A program made the position numbers and the translations under genes. DNA of 64,000 nt from Hyposmocoma kahamanoa (lineage: Eukaryota; Arthropoda; Insecta; Lepidoptera; Cosmopterigidae): the NCBI RefSeq assembly GCF_003589595.1, contig NW_020653852.1:6294945-6358944 (forward strand), written 5' to 3'. The notes beneath the pieces were generated by a model. The model saw only the letters and a program-made list of their open reading frames with translations. It was not told the origin of the DNA and made no database searches. Shown here piece after piece: positions 56,148-64,000 of this stretch (the first letter of the stretch is position 1; each line of letters starts with the position of its first letter).

Positions 56148-56690
56148 AAGCCGTAGTAGCCTTATGGTTTGACCCATCACCTCTCAAGTAGAGACCGTGG
56201 GTTCGAAACCGGGTTCCACCTCTGAGTTTCTCGGAATTTATGTCCGAAATTAATTTGTAATGTACAATTTTCCATGAGCTTTTCGGTGAAGGACAACATC
56301 GTGATGAGACCTGCACGTTCATGAAGGTTCACCACTTTACCTATATCTGCCGCCAAGCAGTATTGAGAGCATTACTATGTTTCGATTTTGCAGGTTACCT
56401 GTTGACATTAACAGGCACATGGCACTTGTCAAATCTTTGCGATTTAAAGCACTAAGTGACACTACAACTGTTATGAACAAGCATGTCGCTTACCACCAGG
56501 CGTACGACTTGTTCGTCCTGTCACTTGTTATCATAAAAAAAAACCGAAGAAGGTTCACAGCTCTCGGAAAATGTATGAAGTCTCCAATCCGCATTGGGCC
56601 AGCGTGGTGGACTACGATCTAAACCTCGAGACGTGATCCGTGCCTAGCAGTGGGACGTATAAATGGGTTGATGTTGATAATGATGTTATT
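56148..56690 (+). repeat. SINE-3 (+), split by LepR1
   Basis: The head (GTAGCCTTATGGTTTGACC and GTGGGTTCGAAACCGGG) and first body half lie at 56148-56332. The second half (CCGCATTGGGCCAGCGTGGT onward) lies after 56549. Confidence 0.82.
56333..56548 (+). repeat. LepR1 retroposon (+) nested in SINE-3
   Basis: The copy starts in the middle of LepR1 (CTTTACCTATATCTGCCGCC) and ends TATCATAAAAAAAAACC. The 10-mer GAAGGTTCAC lies on both sides (56323-56332 and 56549-56558), a target duplication of SINE-3 sequence. Confidence 0.85.
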
Positions 56691-57926
56691 TATAAATTGA
56701 TGATGTTATATTACCGTAATAATATACTACTTTTTTAATTCTTCTACGCTTTTATCATACTATCAGCCAGGTACTTAGAAGCTAGCCTAAAACGTACTCG
56801 ATTTATATAGTTGTACATTATCCTCATGCCGCGTATGTAAAACCCTTATTATTCCAAAACTTAATAATACTACTTAAACCAATCTGGAGAAACGTGAAGC
56901 ATATTTTCTATCCTGCGGAACATCATCAATTACACCGTGTAGCGTGTTCGTGGATAACTTACAGTAGCTGTTATCTTTACAATACTCTTTTACTTTTTGA
57001 ATGTCGTGTGTTTTTATGAGTTATGAGTAACAGTTTTTCTTGAAAATCTGTTACTCATAACAAGTCAATACATTAAAGATATACCAGAATCTCAGGACAA
57101 ATATAGATATGGAAAAGTACTGATAAATAGAATAAAACGTACGAATTTTCAACATTTCATTGAAATGTAAAATTAACATTTCTTATTAGTAATTACGTAT
57201 TAATAATAAGCACTAGCACAGTAGATTCTGCTCGATGGGACACGTTTCGATCGCCGGTTCTTGAAGCCGAGTCCCTGACCCCAACCGACTATGCTATTAC
57301 TGGGGAACACAATCTGTCTTAGTGTTGTTAAAAAACCGTTTTTTTTCTGGAGCACGTTTTTTTGCTAAATGTATGAACATAAAAATATGACAATATGACA
57401 CATTGACTTACAATTATATGGACGTCGGGTCCGCGCTAAAAAGTGTCCGCACTTGTAAGGCGCTAAAATCGTATACAGAGCGCGACACTCCGCTTTAGTC
57501 TTCATTTGTTCTACTGACAGCGCGATACTGCGATGACATTACAATTTAAATTTCGAATAGGTTGACTTGGGACATTTTTTTCGTGGTTTTTGTATTAGAC
57601 CCGTCGTCCATTTATTTGTAAGTCAATGATATGACAAATATATTTTTTTTACTACATTTCCTCTTTTGTTGTTAATATTATTCTTCATAGATAAATTGCT
57701 CAAAGTAAATGGGCAACACTCATAGTGTTGTCAATTTGTGGCGAATTCCCCGAATTTCAGAGAGCATTTTATGGAATTGACGCTAAGTGCTAACATTTTA
57801 CCTTTTTTTAAAAATCTATCGATTGCTGTTGCATCGCTACTTTGATGATTACTGATAAAAACATTACTTATTTATTTATCTAAGAGCGACATCAATATTT
57901 TTTCCCTATCACACATATCCCTTATA
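56691..57926. other. Unassigned AT-rich DNA
   Basis: No gene or recognised repeat; directly left of the mariner. Confidence 0.5.
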
Positions 57927-57928
57927 TA

Positions 57929-58940
57929 AAGGGTTTTTCAATAAGAACTTTTTGTAAATCAAAATAAAACAATAAATTTAGATGACAATGATTCAAATTT
58001 TTATTGTATTAATAAAAGTAAGGTTTGGCAATTATTAATGAAAAATGATATCTGATAAATGTCCACCACGACCACAGTTACAGATGTCGATTCTTTCCAT
58101 AAAGTTTTTAATCACTTTTTGAGAAAGTGGTGGGTTTATTTGGTTAATCACTTCAAAAATTGTGAGTTTTAAGGCTGCAATCAATTCGATTGGCTCCGTG
58201 TAGACTCTGTCTTTAACATAACCCCATAAAAAATAATCCAGCGGTGTTAAATCATATGATTTAACAGCTGGCTACTTAACGGCTGAATTTCGTGTAATTA
58301 TCGGGAAATTTGGTTTGCAATAAATTAATTCATTGTTTCGGTGGCAATGTGACTTGTGCCGTTGGCATTGGGCCGTTTTTTTTCGAAAATTCGGCTGGAA
58401 ATGCGGTAACGGTGAATGGATCACGCTATCGCGAGATGTTATCAACTCAATTTTGGCCTAGCATTGACGACATGGATATCACTGACATGTGGTTTCAACA
58501 AGACGGTGCCACATGTCACACAGCCAATGAGACGATCAATTTATTGCAAACCAAATTTGCTGATCGCGTAATTTCCCGAAATTCAGCTGTTAAATGGCCA
58601 GCCAGATCGTGTGATTTAACACCACTGGATTATTTTTTGTGGGGCTATCTTAAGGACAGAGTCTATACGGAGCCAATCGAATCGACTACAGCCTTAAAAC
58701 TCAAAATCCGTGATGCGATAGCCGAAATAGACCCGACATTTTGCCAAAAAGTGATTAAAAATTTTGATGAAAGAATCGACTTCTGTCAGCGTGGTCGTGG
58801 TGGACATTTGCCAGATATCATTTTTCATTCATAATTGCCGAACTTTTCTCTTTGTAATACAATAAAAATTTGAATCATCTTCATCTAAATTTTTTGTTTT
58901 ATTTTGTTTTAGAAAACAAAGTTCTTGTTGAAAGACCCTT
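57929..58940 (+). mobile_element. DD41D mariner-type element with ~435-bp inverted arms
   Basis: The element is bounded by TA on both sides (57927-57928 and 58941-58942), and both ends read AAGGGT(T/C)TTTCAA inward. The right arm (58502-58940) holds the 3' half of a Tc1/mariner transposase and its terminal repeat. The left arm (57929-58362) is a diverged antisense copy of the same segment. Between them 58363-58501 is single-copy sense sequence. The 5' half of the gene and the original 5' end are therefore replaced by an inverted copy of the 3' end, so the element cannot make active transposase. It could still be moved by a relative because both ends are transposon termini. Confidence 0.85.
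58310..58834 (+). pseudogene. Mariner (DD41D) transposase C-terminal fragment
   Basis: The 174-residue open frame encodes the C-terminal half of a Tc1/mariner transposase, which cuts and pastes DNA in the nucleus. From about residue 21 (GPFFFENSAGNAVTVNG) it is genuine transposase. WFQQDGATCHTA carries the second catalytic aspartate (D65), and CDLTPLDYFLWG carries the third (D107). Exactly 41 residues separate them, the DD41D spacing known from the rosa-type lineage. The first catalytic aspartate and the DNA-binding N-terminus are missing. Residues 1 to about 18 are read from the antisense arm and are not real transposase. The frame is open to its natural stop. Confidence 0.85.
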
Positions 58941-59154
58941 TAGCAACATTTATATAGAATTATTAGCAAGCCGCTTATGTAAAATTATTCGGTAGGATTT
59001 GAATGAAGGAAACGAAGACACAGAAAATATTGATGACATTACAAGTGTGGGTAACACCTGTAACAGTAGTAACACTAGTAACACCACAAATGAAGATTAA
59101 ATTTTTGTTATAATTATCATGGTAATTGATTGTAATAAACATGTTATATATATT

Positions 59155-59155
<1 letters not shown>

Positions 59156-59187
<32 letters not shown>

Positions 59188-59192
59188 GTGTA
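59156..59192 (+). repeat. (CA)n-(TA)n microsatellite
   Basis: A run of CA pairs is followed by a run of TA pairs and then TGTGTATA. Confidence 0.95.
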
Positions 59193-59344
59193 TATTCTTA
59201 AAACAAAAGTTAGTGTCTTATTTTATTTCAGTTATTCCATTGTATATTTTTTCTTTGTTTTTTTTTTTTCAAAAATGTGAAAAGAAACATTTGTTTTTTT
59301 TTCAAGTTACAACACTAGTCTGTCCCATTTAAAAATTTAAAATT

Positions 59345-59705
59345 TATCTTTAGGCCATCATCATCTTATTTGAGAGCTAGACTCTTGTTGGTGTAGCCTC
59401 CTCCATTCCTCACTTTTGCCAGGCCAGTTCTTTGGCCTCTCTATAGCTGTTCACTTTGATCTTATTTTTTATTTGTTCACTACACGCCATTCTTGGTCTT
59501 CCTCCCTTCCTTTTCCCTTTTATCCTGCCCTATATTACCACAAATTCGTCACTACGCAACAAATGTCCAAACATTTTCCCCCTTCTCCTCTCTATTGCAT
59601 TCAAAAGACTGTCTTCCCCAACCCTTTCCAAAACTTCCTCATTTGATCTCTTTTCAATCCATTTTATTTTATTTTATTCTTTGGCCCCATCGATTGGAAG
59701 GAGTA
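59345..59705 (-). pseudogene. LINE C-terminal fragment (RTE-like)
   Basis: The minus strand reads EEVLERVGEDSLLNAIERRR, GKMFGHLLRSDEFVV, KGKRKGGRPRMACSEQIK and VNSYREAKELAWQK, then WRRLHQQESSS in another frame. This is the familiar 'GRGRPR' end of a non-LTR reverse transcriptase. Stops and a frame slip make it dead. Confidence 0.75.
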
Positions 59706-59847
59706 TTATATAATTATGTACTCCTTTTTACAAATCTTTGGGTTATAATATCCTTAGACTATAGAAACTTTTTTTCCATCCACTAAGGTTATATCGGTTA
59801 CTCTGCTTTATTGTGTAACTTATGTCGATTGAAGATATTTTTAAGTT

Positions 59848-60020
59848 TCGAGTTCTTAGGTTTTCGCGATTGTTACACATAGGAAATGAAACTATTTTTC
59901 CGGACCTTTACAGGTCCCATGGTCACGGTTGAATCAACCGTGATCATGGGACCCGAAACGTCGGTTTGTTTGAAAAAATTAATATACGCGATTTAAATCC
60001 GGAAAAATAGTTTCATTTCC
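59848..60020. mobile_element. FB4 foldback element
   Basis: This has the same palindromic layout as the 11.1 kb copy. It begins TCGAGTTCTTAGGTTTTCGC and ends AGTTTCATTTCC. The perfect 12-bp duplication TATTTTTAAGTT flanks it (59836-59847 and 60021-60032). The central spacer is a smaller inverted repeat around GGTCACGGTTGA. Confidence 0.8.
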
Positions 60021-60084
60021 TATTTTTAAGTTCTTTTTTTTTATAAAAAATAGTGACAGACATAATATTAATACGAGAAATATA

Positions 60085-60545
60085 AATAAACTAGCTATTT
60101 TCGACAGTCGTCTTCACAAAGTCACGAATTCATTTAAAGGGCTTTGTAAACGCTTCTATAATAAGATTCCTATTGATATCCAAAATTTGCCATTTACGTT
60201 TAAAACTATAGTGAAACAAAAACTTTGTACTACGGCCCAACTCACACTGGCGCAGAATCGAAGCGTCACGACGCGTCATGTTTTCGCCTATAGCATATTC
60301 ATCTCTATTTTCCCATTATTAAGTTACAAATTTGTGTTATGCGAATATGGAAAGGCGCGTCGACGCATAACTGCGACCACACTGTGATCCGGGCGCACTA
60401 ATGCGAACGTCGCCGCGCGACGACGCGCGTCGCCAAGCGTTGTAGTTGAAAAATAGGACACGACGTGACGCTTCGACTCCGCGCCAGTGTGAGTTGAGCC
60501 TAAGACTTCTATTGATTTTTAAATAATTTACTTGACGTAAATATT
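60085..60545 (+). pseudogene. LINE C-terminal remnant (+), split by a MITE
   Basis: HKVTNSFKGLCKRFYNKIPI, then DIQNLPFTFKTIVKQKLCT, is the last part of a LINE protein of the same family as 10905 and 16996. The 267-bp MITE at 60234-60500 interrupts it. It resumes as KTSIDF. Confidence 0.65.
60234..60500. mobile_element. GC-rich MITE with ~40-bp terminal inverted repeats
   Basis: The left end (60234-60273: AACTCACACTGGCGCAGAAT, TCGAAGCGTCACG) and the inverted right end (60461-60500) match at about 36 of 40 positions. The interior is CpG-rich. Flanks are TAC and TAA, consistent with a decayed TWA target duplication of the PIF/Harbinger type. Confidence 0.75.
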
Positions 60546-60761
60546 GAAAATCCACTTCGATTATTCTGTCATCTAATGTCATCTTCTATGTTTGTAACAT
60601 ATTGTACATTCTTTTTAAGACAATAATACCTTTTAGCTTTTGTAGAAAGATATTTAAGTTTTTGTTAAGTTGACTAAGGTTGAGCAATATTTAGTTTTTA
60701 TACGTATTTGTTAAAGTCGTAACTTAGGCACATATCTAGAAATAGATACTCAAGTGCAAAA
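60546..60761 (+). promoter_or_regulatory. Presumed 5' flank/leader of the LRR gene
   Basis: This short stretch lies between LINE/MITE remnants (ending about 60545) and the start codon. It is AT-rich and has no obvious TATA box at a fixed distance. Any core promoter must lie here or inside the adjoining repeats. This is inferred from position only. Confidence 0.3.
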
Positions 60762-62465
60762 ATGGAAGATAGTGCAGGAAACCTGGGAGTTTCGGCTGAG
60801 GTCTTGTTTGTAAAAGAAGAAATTGTCAGTAGTTCCAGCGAAGACCTCCCTGCGGAAGAATGGTCCTCGCTTATTATAGCGAATCCATTTTCGAGTGTGA
60901 ACCCGAAAAAAAGATTACAAGAAGAAGGCCTGTACGACCCAGGTAGCGGAGAAATGTGTACAAAGTACCTACGGATGTCAGACAGCTCTGTGTTCAGACA
61001 TCCATATTATAATTATCCAGCCGTTTTGGACCCAGGTATCAAAATCGCACTATTGAACCCTGAACCAGAGCGTCCTCCCTACCCAGATGACGGATACGAT
61101 CTGTACATGGATCTTTGTAAGGAACATAATATTTGTCCCGTAAACCTTTTCTATTCGAATCTACAGGCCCCTGAAATAAATTTAAAATATTACTGTGCTG
61201 GGTCTGCAAACGTTAGAATGATGGCGATGGCGTTGGAGCGCAACAACTTCGTTAAACGTTTTGAACTCACTGACAATCACCTTAACATAGACGCTTGCTA
61301 CCATTTAGGACAAATGATCAAAAATAATACTACTCTAGAAGAATTAATTATGGATGGATGTAAAATTAGGGAAGTGGGGCTACGTAACCTAACCGCTTAT
61401 ATGACTTCTAATATTACTATTAAAACATTCAGCCTAGCTCGAAATGATCTCAGCGACGATGGTGGTGAGCTATTTGTAAGACTCATTGCTGCAGGCGCTA
61501 GGTTCAGTAGGGTCAATTTGAGATACAACGGTTTGGGAATGAATACTGTGACGGCATTACATGAAGCCCTACAAATTCATAATATTATAACACATTTAGA
61601 TCTTTCATGGAATCCTCTTGTTCACGTGGGATCTGTAGTAAAGTTTTTAAAGACTCTAGCAGAAACAAGCGAAACACTTCAAGAGCTAAATCTCTCTTAC
61701 GCGGGATTCAGCAGCGAACGCGTGGCAGAAGCTATCGCCGAAGTAACAACCATAAAACAATTAAAAATTTTGGACTTAAAAGGCAACAAATTGAACGACG
61801 AATGCGCACCGATTCTTGTATCGAATCTTCTAAACTCTAAGCTACACACTTATGATCTTTCAGACAACGAATTTACTCCTTCTGGCGCCTGTAAAATATT
61901 ACTCCCATTAACAAAACCGAAGGTGTGTTTGAAAAACTTGTTCCTCGACAACATTTGTGTCAATAGAACTTTCATGGGCATTCTAGAAAAGGTAAGGAGG
62001 TTGAAAGTTCGTAAGAATTTTGTAGTGACATTCGATAAAGTTTTGCACGACTGGATTGCTATTGGAGACGATCCTAGAACATTAATATTGAAACGTGGTG
62101 AATACATGGGAAAAATGAAGAAGAAAGACCCTACGAATGTTCCGTTGTTCCTGTTGTCATTGAGTTACGCCGCTGACTACATCAGAGCAAAGGAGGTCAT
62201 CGTGATGATGAAAGATAAAAAAATACCAACTAATGACGACTGGGTAGATGGATTGATCAAAGCATTTCCTGGACCGATAGTAGACAAAAAACCCACTGTG
62301 GACTCTGAAAAGATGCGGGAATATATCAGGCGGTTGTGGCCAGATGAGAAGCTGCCCCCAGACTGGACACCGCCTGTTATGATTAGAGTGGACGTAAAGA
62401 ACAAGAAGGTAGTTAAAAAAAGTAATACTGCTTTACCCGTCGAAAAGAAAAAAAAGAAGAAATAG
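60762..62465 (+). CDS. Leucine-rich-repeat protein, LRRC74/ribonuclease-inhibitor type, single exon
   Basis: The 567-codon frame runs from ATG to TAG with no interruption. The start sits in the context gcaaaaATGG, and the acidic N-terminus (about residues 1-70) looks like a normal beginning. Residues about 165-400 contain at least seven leucine-rich repeats of the RNase-inhibitor kind, each about 28 residues. Examples are LEELIMDGCKI (192-202), ITHLDLSWNPL (276-286), LQELNLSYAGF (306-316), LKILDLKGNKL (334-344) and LHTYDLSDNEF (361-371). Residues about 400-540 are a non-LRR tail rich in charged residues, and the last residues are almost all lysine (KKKKKK). There is no signal peptide or membrane segment, so it is probably intracellular. 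LRRC74-like proteins are binding scaffolds with no catalytic site; a partner cannot be read from sequence. An AATAAA at 62911 is a possible polyadenylation signal. The lack of introns could mean a retrocopy or simply a one-exon insect gene. The coding call is very sure; the family name is moderately sure. Confidence 0.93.
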   Translation: MEDSAGNLGVSAEVLFVKEEIVSSSSEDLPAEEWSSLIIANPFSSVNPKKRLQEEGLYDPGSGEMCTKYLRMSDSSVFRHPYYNYPAVLDPGIKIALLNPEPERPPYPDDGYDLYMDLCKEHNICPVNLFYSNLQAPEINLKYYCAGSANVRMMAMALERNNFVKRFELTDNHLNIDACYHLGQMIKNNTTLEELIMDGCKIREVGLRNLTAYMTSNITIKTFSLARNDLSDDGGELFVRLIAAGARFSRVNLRYNGLGMNTVTALHEALQIHNIITHLDLSWNPLVHVGSVVKFLKTLAETSETLQELNLSYAGFSSERVAEAIAEVTTIKQLKILDLKGNKLNDECAPILVSNLLNSKLHTYDLSDNEFTPSGACKILLPLTKPKVCLKNLFLDNICVNRTFMGILEKVRRLKVRKNFVVTFDKVLHDWIAIGDDPRTLILKRGEYMGKMKKKDPTNVPLFLLSLSYAADYIRAKEVIVMMKDKKIPTNDDWVDGLIKAFPGPIVDKKPTVDSEKMREYIRRLWPDEKLPPDWTPPVMIRVDVKNKKVVKKSNTALPVEKKKKKK

Positions 62466-63140
62466 TTTACGTGATTGAGTAGAAACAATAAGATTATTTA
62501 TTTTATTGTTGCTAATTATATAATAATGTGCTAGTGGATTTGTAATATATTTCAATGGCTGCAATCTAATTTATAAATTTCAAATTCTATAAGAAATCTT
62601 TGCCCTTAAAATCATATAAGAACAAAAACAGTAACTTCACAGTCATTCTGGAAACCATATCAGCGACGAAAATCCTCAAGAATATCCTAAATATTAGATT
62701 TAAAAAAAGAATCAATTCGCAATACTTTCTTCTTCTTTTTCTTCTTTTAAATGTTATGGCTCCATCGACATAATCGATGATTTCGCCTATATGCGGTAGT
62801 TTTTTATAAATAACACAAAAATTGTGGCGGACGCCATTAGCAAGGCCAATCCTCCCACGAACTCATACTTACAATAGCTGCATTGTTGATAGAAACTGAA
62901 ATTTGTCATAAATAAAGCAGATTTTTATGATCAGATATTTTTGCACTGTGTTCACGTACTATATAGTCCTATTATTAAGACTCATAACAAGCTGCTTAAA
63001 ATATTTTACTTCATAATTATTAATGGTTGGTATTCTTTGTTTAACTTGATGCTCTTGAACATTATTGTATTTATTTTTGTGAAATATTTAAGAAATAACA
63101 ATTTAAAAATGTTGTTTTGTTTTCCTTTTTTCTTTAAGCC
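62466..63140 (+). other. 3' flank of the LRR gene
   Basis: No second gene is visible. AT-rich sequence includes an AATAAG near 62489 and an AATAAA at 62911-62916 that could end the LRR transcript. A pyrimidine-rich CTT-type tract lies near 62727-62750. Confidence 0.4.
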
Positions 63141-63231
63141 CACTCCGTCACGATATGGATTTATATTTATAAGACCCATTTATACATCCCGCTGCTGGAC
63201 ACGGATCTCGACTCAGGCGAGAGCTTAGGCC

Positions 63232-63399
63232 CTTAGTTCCCGAAGCGGTTCAGGTGGACCCCTAGGGGTCCACGGAAGACTCGACGGGGGTCTACTTTGG
63301 CGTGACAAAAAATAATATGGATATGGAATATGGTAGAAATGTAGCTACCAGCTAAATTTTGAAAGTGGTCTATGAGAAAAAAAGTCTGGATACCTCTGG
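63232..63399. mobile_element. Small hAT-like insertion with 8-bp target duplication
   Basis: The SINE-3 octamer CTTAGGCC is duplicated on both sides (63224-63231 and 63400-63407). The right end inverted reads CCAGAGGTATCCAGACTTTT, a form common at hAT termini. A perfect 20-nt palindrome lies at 63254-63273. Terminal repeats are otherwise weak. Confidence 0.55.
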
Positions 63400-63485
63400 C
63401 TTAGGCCATATTCCGCCACGCTGGGCCAATGCGGGTTGTGGATTTCACACGTTATCCGAGGGTTGTGAACTTTCTTCGGTTATCT

Positions 63486-63786
63486 TTATGATACCAAGTG
63501 CCGGGACGAACAAATCGTACGCCAGGTGGTAAGCGACATGCTTGTTCATAACAGTTGTAGTGCCACTCGGTTAAATCACAAAGATTTGAGGAGCACTGCT
63601 ACTGCGCCCATTACCTTGAGACATAAGTTAACAAGTCCCATGTGCCTGTTAATTTCACCAGCACCCATAGGTACCCTGCAAAATTGAAACAGATATGCTC
63701 ACAATACAGCGTCGCGGCACATATGGGTAAGGTGGTAGGTACTTTCCTGGACAAACTTTTCCACAAGGAGCTCAACTGCTACAATA
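63486..63786 (-). repeat. LepR1 retroposon (-) nested in SINE-3
   Basis: A full-length copy from TATGATACCAAGTGCCGGG to GGAGCTCAACTGCTACAA. It splits a minus-strand SINE-3 copy near the same internal site as the insertion at 56333. No clean target duplication is visible. Confidence 0.8.
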
Positions 63787-64000
63787 CATGCAGGTTTCAT
63801 CACGATATTTTCCTTCACCGAAAAGTTCAATGTTCAAATTTAATTTCGCGCATAAATTCCGAGAAACTCAAAGGTGCGAGCCCGGATTTGAACCTACACC
63901 CTCTGCTTGAGAGGCGATAGGTCAAATTATTGGGCTACCACAGCCACAACATAAAGCCGAAGTGTTATTGAGTAACTTTTTTAACACACAATTATTGAAA

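Larger units (their letters stand above)
63160..63945 (-). repeat. SINE-3 (-), split by two insertions
   Basis: From right to left: the tRNA-like head (63880-63945), a first body part to 63787, the LepR1 insertion, a second part 63408-63485 (CACGCTGGGCCAATGCGGGT), a 168-bp insertion, and the 3' end at 63160-63231. Confidence 0.78.

Noticed and set aside
61607..61840. Overlapping frames within the LRR gene
   Set aside because: Shadows of the real frame with no independent support.

Overview
The window looks like nuclear DNA from a butterfly or moth (Lepidoptera). It is AT-rich, has one gene with a recognisable product, and is otherwise packed with short, decayed mobile-element copies. The lepidopteran call rests on repeat motifs I recognise from that order: the ACCGACTTC/GGAGGAGG repeat, LINE tails with a 'GGCCTTATTGC' segment, SINE ends reading 'CCCAGCAGTGG', and RTE-type LINE C-termini such as 'DQIEDVLKKGQVK'. 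There is no sign of bacterial, plasmid or viral organisation. A 400-base run of N (49836-50235) is an assembly gap.

Coding content. The only convincing intact gene is at 60762-62465 (+). It encodes a 567-residue leucine-rich-repeat protein of the LRRC74/ribonuclease-inhibitor type in one uninterrupted exon. Three short exon-like segments (4919-4946, 27610-27659 and 34663-34705, all +) carry splice signals and open frames. The last, with a start codon and a strong GTACGT donor, is the best. Other long open frames are transposon remnants or chance.

Repeats. One A-tailed retroposon family, here called LepR1, supplies about 20 copies or fragments on both strands, all sharing a 3' end like CACTTGATATTATAAAAAA. 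tRNA-headed SINEs come in at least five kinds (SINE-1 to SINE-5). LINE remnants include RTE-type pieces (918, 12549, 36752, 40195), LINE C-termini of other kinds (10905, 16996, 25942, 52736, 54046, 60085) and one LINE end with an RTE-like C-terminus (59345). A Penelope-like end (23903) and a hAT-type transposase pseudogene (24145) lie side by side. A DD41D mariner relative at 57929-58940 has become a giant inverted repeat. Several TTA-flanked, TA-flanked and 8-bp-flanked inverted-repeat elements (MITEs) are present. Three dispersed families I cannot name are described as FB4 (foldback, 9-12 bp target duplications), R6 (LTR-like, with a conserved mini-intron signature) and R11 (GC-rich segment).

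Layout. From 1 to 20 kb there are LepR1, SINE and FB4 copies with clustered MITEs at 7.5-8.1 kb and 9.75-10 kb. From 20 to 30 kb there are old LINE, Penelope and hAT pieces. From 30 to 48 kb there are MITEs, R11, R6 and SINE-1 copies plus the 34.66 kb exon candidate. From 48 to 60 kb there are LepR1 copies, LINE ends, SINE-3 and the mariner. From 60 to 64 kb there is the LRR gene, whose upstream side carries a MITE nested in a LINE. The genes do not form a pathway. The story here is layered insertion, and I do not see a clearly new multi-gene system.
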